This document shows, in pieces, positions 63,269 to 64,000 of a stretch of DNA of 64,000 nt (position 1 is the first letter of the stretch; every line of letters begins with the position of its first letter). Position numbers and translations under genes: made by a program. The notes under the pieces are model-generated. The model was not told the origin of the DNA. It made no database searches and worked only from the letters and a program-made list of their open reading frames with translations. Source of the stretch: Bog-473 sp963807775 (GTDB taxonomy: Bacteria; Actinomycetota; Acidimicrobiia; Acidimicrobiales; RAAP-2); the NCBI GenBank assembly GCA_963807775.1, contig CAWECY010000002.1, forward strand, positions 235,401 to 299,400, read 5' to 3'.

Positions 63269-64000
63269 ATGGGCACGGCACAGGTGGAGTTCACCGAGGC
63301 GGAACTGCTGGCGGATCTCGATGTGGCGGAGCCCCTCATCGCCGGCGGGGTCCGCTGCCACGGCGGCTTCGAGGCCGACGGCACCTACGTGTCGCCGCGC
63401 ACCCGGTTCCGCGCCCCCGCCATCGAGGCCTGGGGCGAGCAGAACTGCCAACGCTTCGACACCGACCTCATAGACGTCCCCCTGGAGCGCTGGCAACGGT
63501 CTTTCCCCAACGCCGGCCAGGCGCGCTACCTCATCAGCGCCGGCGTGTCCGAGCCGCTCATGGCCACGCTGACCCGCATCGGCACCGTCGAGGGCTACGG
63601 CGCCAACATCCGACTGCTCAAGCCCAAGGACATGCAGCGTTACTTCGTCGAAGACGTCAAAGGCACCGCCATCGACCACCTCGGCGGCGGCCTGTTCGAG
63701 GCGCACGGTCGCGACGAGGCGGGTTGGGAGGAGGAGGCGGGCCATCGCGACATGTGGTTCGCCGCTCGTGACATCGCGTTCGAGCGCCCCACCGAGGAGC
63801 TCGACATCGAGGCCATGCTGGCCCGCATGGGCTTCGGGCTCAACCGTCCGGGCGCCGGCGAGGCGGCCCGCCTGCTGCCCGACGACATCGCTCCCGAGCT
63901 CGAGGGAATGGTCTCGCTCATGGTCCGCGTCCTCTTCATCGAGATCTCGGCCTTCCACACCTTCGCCTGGGCCGAGGAGTGGATGTCCGACACGAACCTC
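63269..64000 (+). CDS. Putative ferritin-like protein, truncated by the window edge
   Basis: An open frame of 244 codons runs off the right edge. The start is ATG 63269 after AAGGGGAGG. I do not recognise a named family with certainty. Carboxylate/His motifs suggest a diiron or ferritin-like helix bundle: WEEEAGHRDMWFAARDIAFE contains E-E-x-x-H, and EGMVSLMVRVLFIEISAFHTFAWAEEW contains E-x3-H on a long helix. The N-terminal half (ELLADLDVAEPLIAGGVRCHGGF; VSPRTRFRAPAIEAW; LTRIGTVEGYGANIR) is well conserved in appearance. The divergent TetR and shared operator suggest inducible expression. An oxygenase or oxidase role is a guess. Confidence 0.6.
   Translation, partial: MGTAQVEFTEAELLADLDVAEPLIAGGVRCHGGFEADGTYVSPRTRFRAPAIEAWGEQNCQRFDTDLIDVPLERWQRSFPNAGQARYLISAGVSEPLMATLTRIGTVEGYGANIRLLKPKDMQRYFVEDVKGTAIDHLGGGLFEAHGRDEAGWEEEAGHRDMWFAARDIAFERPTEELDIEAMLARMGFGLNRPGAGEAARLLPDDIAPELEGMVSLMVRVLFIEISAFHTFAWAEEWMSDTNL

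Overview
The window is very GC-rich. Its gene content is typical of a catabolically versatile actinobacterium: acyl-CoA dehydrogenases, several enoyl-CoA hydratase paralogues, class I P450s, a KstD-like flavoprotein, F420-type (LLM) oxidoreductases, a DUF222/HNH '13E12' protein, many GTG starts and apparently leaderless promoters. An uncultured Acidimicrobiia-like or mycobacteria-like lineage fits, but nothing here fixes the taxon. I found no rRNA, tRNA, CRISPR array or intact insertion sequence.

Layout. 1-5746 (minus) is a tight five-gene operon: amidohydrolase, two M24-family proteins, a crotonase-fold protein and the first half of a tandem CaiB/BaiF CoA-transferase. 5855-9895 holds a KstD-like dehydrogenase, a divergent ferredoxin/P450 pair and an SDR. 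9930-15639 holds an enoyl-CoA hydratase, a hormone-sensitive-lipase-type esterase, a TesB thioesterase, an aldehyde dehydrogenase and a P450. 15707-22829 carries an amidohydrolase, two overlapping acyl-CoA dehydrogenases, an alpha/beta hydrolase, a TetR regulator and a DUF35-thiolase fusion. 23222-30796 carries an amidohydrolase, an enoyl-CoA hydratase and a complete Liv-type ABC importer (fused permease, two ATPases, binding protein). 31160-35693 (minus) has an enoyl-CoA hydratase, two DUF427 proteins (one fused to TesB), an SDR and an esterase. 35840-40995 has a GH78 alpha-L-rhamnosidase, an amidohydrolase and a GH1 beta-glycosidase. 41142-45736 has a B12-dependent acyl-CoA mutase large subunit, a MarR regulator, a 3-hydroxyacyl-CoA dehydrogenase and a P450 closely related to the one at 7790.

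45.7-55.2 kb looks different: visibly AT-richer, looser spacing, a class III nucleotide cyclase fused to a hydrolase domain that lacks its nucleophile, an SRPBCC protein, an orphan terminator, a gene remnant, a flavoprotein and a secreted beta-helix protein. 55.2-64 kb has an F420 oxidoreductase, a fructosamine-kinase-like protein, hydrolases, an SPFH/ribbon-helix-helix operon behind a long palindrome, the HNH protein and a divergent TetR/ferritin-like pair cut by the right edge.

Working together: most genes fit uptake and CoA-dependent oxidation of a hydrophobic, possibly glycosylated, terpenoid or steroid-like substrate (glycosidases, P450s, KstD-like enzyme, dehydrogenase pair, DUF35-thiolase, hydratases, thioesterases, C4 acyl-CoA mutase). 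No complete pathway can be proved. Two palindrome families (TTGAC-N6-GTCAA and TTCGACATYGAA) sit at promoters of several of these units. Many genes in 9.5-44 kb carry single-base frame breaks, mostly +1 insertions of G or C. This looks more like sequence error than decay, so gene integrity there should be treated with care.
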